Positions 61,172-64,000 of a stretch of 64,000 bases of DNA are shown one piece after another (positions within the stretch are counted from its first letter, which is position 1; each line of letters starts with the position of its first letter). The position numbers were made by a program, and so were the translations under genes. Where the stretch lies: assembly GCF_021018895.1 (NCBI RefSeq), contig NC_079375.1, positions 15,894,492 to 15,958,491 of the forward strand. The letters are read 5' to 3'. The DNA comes from Seriola aureovittata (taxonomy: Eukaryota; Chordata; Actinopteri; Carangiformes; Carangidae). Under the pieces are notes generated by a model. That model did no database searches. It was not told where the DNA came from and worked only from the letters and a program-made list of their open reading frames with translations.

Positions 61172-61545
61172 ACTAAAGGGTCACTTCACCCAATTTATTA
61201 GGAAACATTTTCTCACTTACCTCTCTGTCAGATATCTGCCTCCTCCAGTCGCTGACACAGACTATTTCTTGAGTAGAAAACTTAGTTCAAACTATTGAAA
61301 AGAGTGTGAAGAGGTGTGTGATTGCGGATGTAAGAGAAATGGAGAATGTTAATTTTAGAAAAAGATGGTGCTGTTGATGTCATTTTTGATGATGTAAGCA
61401 CCGCAAACAAAATTTCATTTTGACTCCGTTGCATTTGGTTGACGTAATTTATCTCAAAACCTGGGTACCTGAAACCAAAACTATGTACGCAGCTCTAAGA
61501 AAAGAAAGTATGCTTGTTGCAATTTGGGTAAACTGAACTTTTAGT
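61172..61545. mobile_element. MITE with 22-bp imperfect TIRs
   Basis: The left end reads ACTAAAGGGTCACTTCACCC and the right end, reverse-complemented, ACTAAAAGTTCAGTTTACCC, identical at 15 of 20 positions. Length is about 374 bp with no coding frame. From memory the termini resemble teleost repeats ending in GGGTGAACT..CCTTTA. No target-site duplication is evident, so the superfamily is open. Confidence 0.65.
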
Positions 61546-62520
61546 GTTAACTGAGAGTGTGAATGTGTTGTCTTGCAGGCTGTTTCCAGGTGTCTCTAAA
61601 TTACAAGTCTGTCTGTGTTTTTATTGGTAGTTGAGGAAGCACAGATTACAGGTCTGGCGGATGTACTGATTTAAAACTGATCAGAATGCACTCAACATGG
61701 TGTGATTATTTCTTGCTATAAGCAAATCCTGCAAAACAAAAGTGCATCTTCTCCATGCCCTGTGTCTGTCAATCTGCATGCTTAATATCAATGCAAAGCT
61801 TTAACTCTCTGGAGCTTGGGCCAAAGCCTGAAAGAAGTTTGTTCTCTTTTGCTGGAGGCGTGCAGACAAATGCACAAATCGACGCACACGTACATACAAT
61901 TACAATTTCATAACCAAATCATATTTGTCATGATTCTTTCACACTTAAACTATACAATATGACAATAGTTACAGTTTAAGTGCTGCCTAAGTAACCCTGA
62001 TTAAACATACGTGAAACATACTGTGTAATCTCTTCTGATAATACCATGCATTATCCTAAACCAACTAGGCTCCCTATAACTGGGCAGGTCAAATCAAACA
62101 CAACCTCAGAACCCTCATAATATGCAATTATCCGGCAATTAGACAACTCCCATAATCTACATCGCACTATGTCATTGTACACGTGTAATTGCATCTTTTC
62201 ATTGACAGTAAACACAGCCTGTACTTTTCGGGGTCGGGGCATGTGGTTCTGCAGAAACCAGAGGAAACGTCTCTTTTCAGACTGACAGACAGGAAGAGCC
62301 AGTGAAGCTCAATCCTGCAGACACATCACTGTGACAAATTATTGATCTCGGCTTTGTTGTCTCTCCTCATACCAAGGACCTCCTGCTATTGCTGTCTTCT
62401 GAAAACGCCCACTGGAGAAGACATTGTGTGAATATTGAATCTTGAAAGTGAGATGGAGGGAGAGGAGGAGTCTGTGTCTATCTATCTATATGTGTGTGTG
62501 TGTGTTGAGGGGGCAGTGAT

Positions 62521-62581
62521 TAAAAAAAAAAAAAAGAAAAAAAAAGGGAAGGAGAAAGAGGAAAAAAAGAGAAAGAGAGTG
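62521..62581. repeat. Purine-only A/G tract
   Basis: About 60 bp of A and G only on the + strand, A-rich on the left and GA-rich on the right. Confidence 0.88.
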
Positions 62582-64000
62582 ACTTGGTAATCCTCTCTTT
62601 GAGCACTTTGGGCTTTGTGCTTCATTTGTTTACTGAGTTCCCACACTGGCTGGGGGGCTGCAGCTTTTCTTCCAGGCCGGAATTAGCATAGCCAGACTTG
62701 TAGTCAGATCTGTGTGGCGCTTCATATGCAAGTGTGTGTGTATGTGCAGTTGAGATGAGGCGAGAGCTTAGCATATCCTCATTGGCTGGGTCAAACCGAC
62801 TTTAATGAAACCTTCAAAGTGTGCGTGGTTTTATAGAGTCTAATCAAGCCTGCTAACCTCTCAGACTGTCTTTCTTTTGGCTGCATTTTGTAATGTAAAC
62901 CCATCACATACTCGTCATGCTTCCACTGTGCGCTGAGTGGGAACAGCGTCTGTGTCAACAGGTTGAGTGCCGCCTACGTGTTGCAGCGGACAGTACAGTA
63001 TTATCTCTTGTCAGGGGGTTGGATTGATTGCATCTATTGTGCGCTGTAGAAACTTCAGTAACACATGAGTGCTAAACCAAAAAAATAAACAAAAAAACAT
63101 ATGATGAAGCGTATGGGTGCAGTAAATGTCATTATGAGCAATCTTTACATTTCAGTCCTCTGTAATTAAATCAGCAATAAAACTGACTCTTTACAGTTCA
63201 TGTTTTGTGCTCAAAGAGGGAACCTTTGCACATTGTTGCAACAGCTTGAATGATGTGAAAGACAGTTCAAACAATACATTTAAAATCTGATGATGAACTA
63301 CCTACTGGATTAGAGTTGATAGCCCTTATGTTTGGTACACTACCTCTCCTTGTCCTCCTCTGCTTCGGAGAAGACTTAGGAAACATTTTTCCACAGACAT
63401 GGGCTAGTATCACCGACGACAGAAATTAGGCCACATTGCACTATCCCGCTAAAGGCTATGGATGAATCTACCATCCCATTGTAGAGTAGAGTTTAATTTA
63501 CTAGTGCAATGTCCTCTGTATTCCCTATATGTCCCCCTTATTCTGTAAAAGCAATTGATTTAATCAATTTCACAGTCAGCATATGTACTCTACCCTCGGT
63601 TCACATCTCCGTTGTGTTGCTGGGCCGCCTTTAAAAACAGGATGTTGTGTTCCTTCTAGTTGATTGACAGTTATCCCCAAAGCATATTGTATGCAGTTAG
63701 CAATAATATTTTAATAACCCTCAACCATTTCAAGGGGCAATAACTCAGACGACACCCTTCAAGAGAAAGTTTATAGTCACCGACTACATGAGGTACAACT
63801 ATGAGGTTCATCTGTAATTGGTGAATAATATGGGAGGAGAGATATTTTATAGAAGTAATGACCTTATTGTTAGAAAGAAAATTTGATGCACCTAAAGATA
63901 CCTTTATAACTTGCTCTCTAACACTGTTTTATGATGTCTATGCACAATGCTTGCAAATACAAAAAGCCCTCTGTGAAAGAGCAGAGATGTTATCGTAGTG

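Overview
The window is vertebrate genomic DNA, almost certainly from a ray-finned (teleost) fish, lying inside one large gene. The only protein-coding sequence I can support is two exons, on the + strand, of an EphB-class receptor tyrosine kinase, best assigned to ephb1. The teleost call rests on compact but interspersed introns, very dense CA/GT and CT/GA microsatellites, and several dispersed repeat families that I recognise as typical of teleosts (from memory, not from a search).

Layout: 1-36126 is the 3' part of an intron (intron 1 by homology). 36127-36191 is a 65-nt exon (exon 2) coding for the last residues before the ephrin-binding core. 36192-52817 is intron 2 (16,626 bp). 52818-53499 is a 682-nt exon (exon 3) coding for most of the ephrin-binding domain and the start of the cysteine-rich region. 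53500-64000 is the 5' part of intron 3. Phases agree: exon 2 is entered in phase 1, the exon 2/3 junction is phase 0, and exon 3 leaves in phase 1. Exon 1 (signal peptide) and all exons after exon 3 (remaining cysteine-rich region, FN3 repeats, transmembrane, kinase, SAM) are not seen, so the gene runs off both ends.

The rest, about 98.8% of the window, is intronic. It holds more than 40 simple-repeat tracts, at least four short non-autonomous DNA-transposon copies (12144-12289, 28481-29081, 47031-48149, 61172-61545), one further dispersed repeat (about 55180-55573), and several purine-rich, G-rich or poly-C blocks. A CpG- and GC-box-rich block at 23255-23470 is the best candidate for an unrecognised promoter or alternative first exon. 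Individual motif-level candidates are an RFX X-box (10094-10108), overlapping EGR-type sites (45195-45209) and a perfect palindromic estrogen-response-type element carried by the repeat at 55293-55305.

I found no RNA gene, CRISPR array, intact transposase or reverse transcriptase, and no second gene. Long open frames elsewhere are mostly microsatellite-coded or compositional accidents. I did not find a convincing undescribed biological system; the regulatory candidates are hypotheses from motif reading only.
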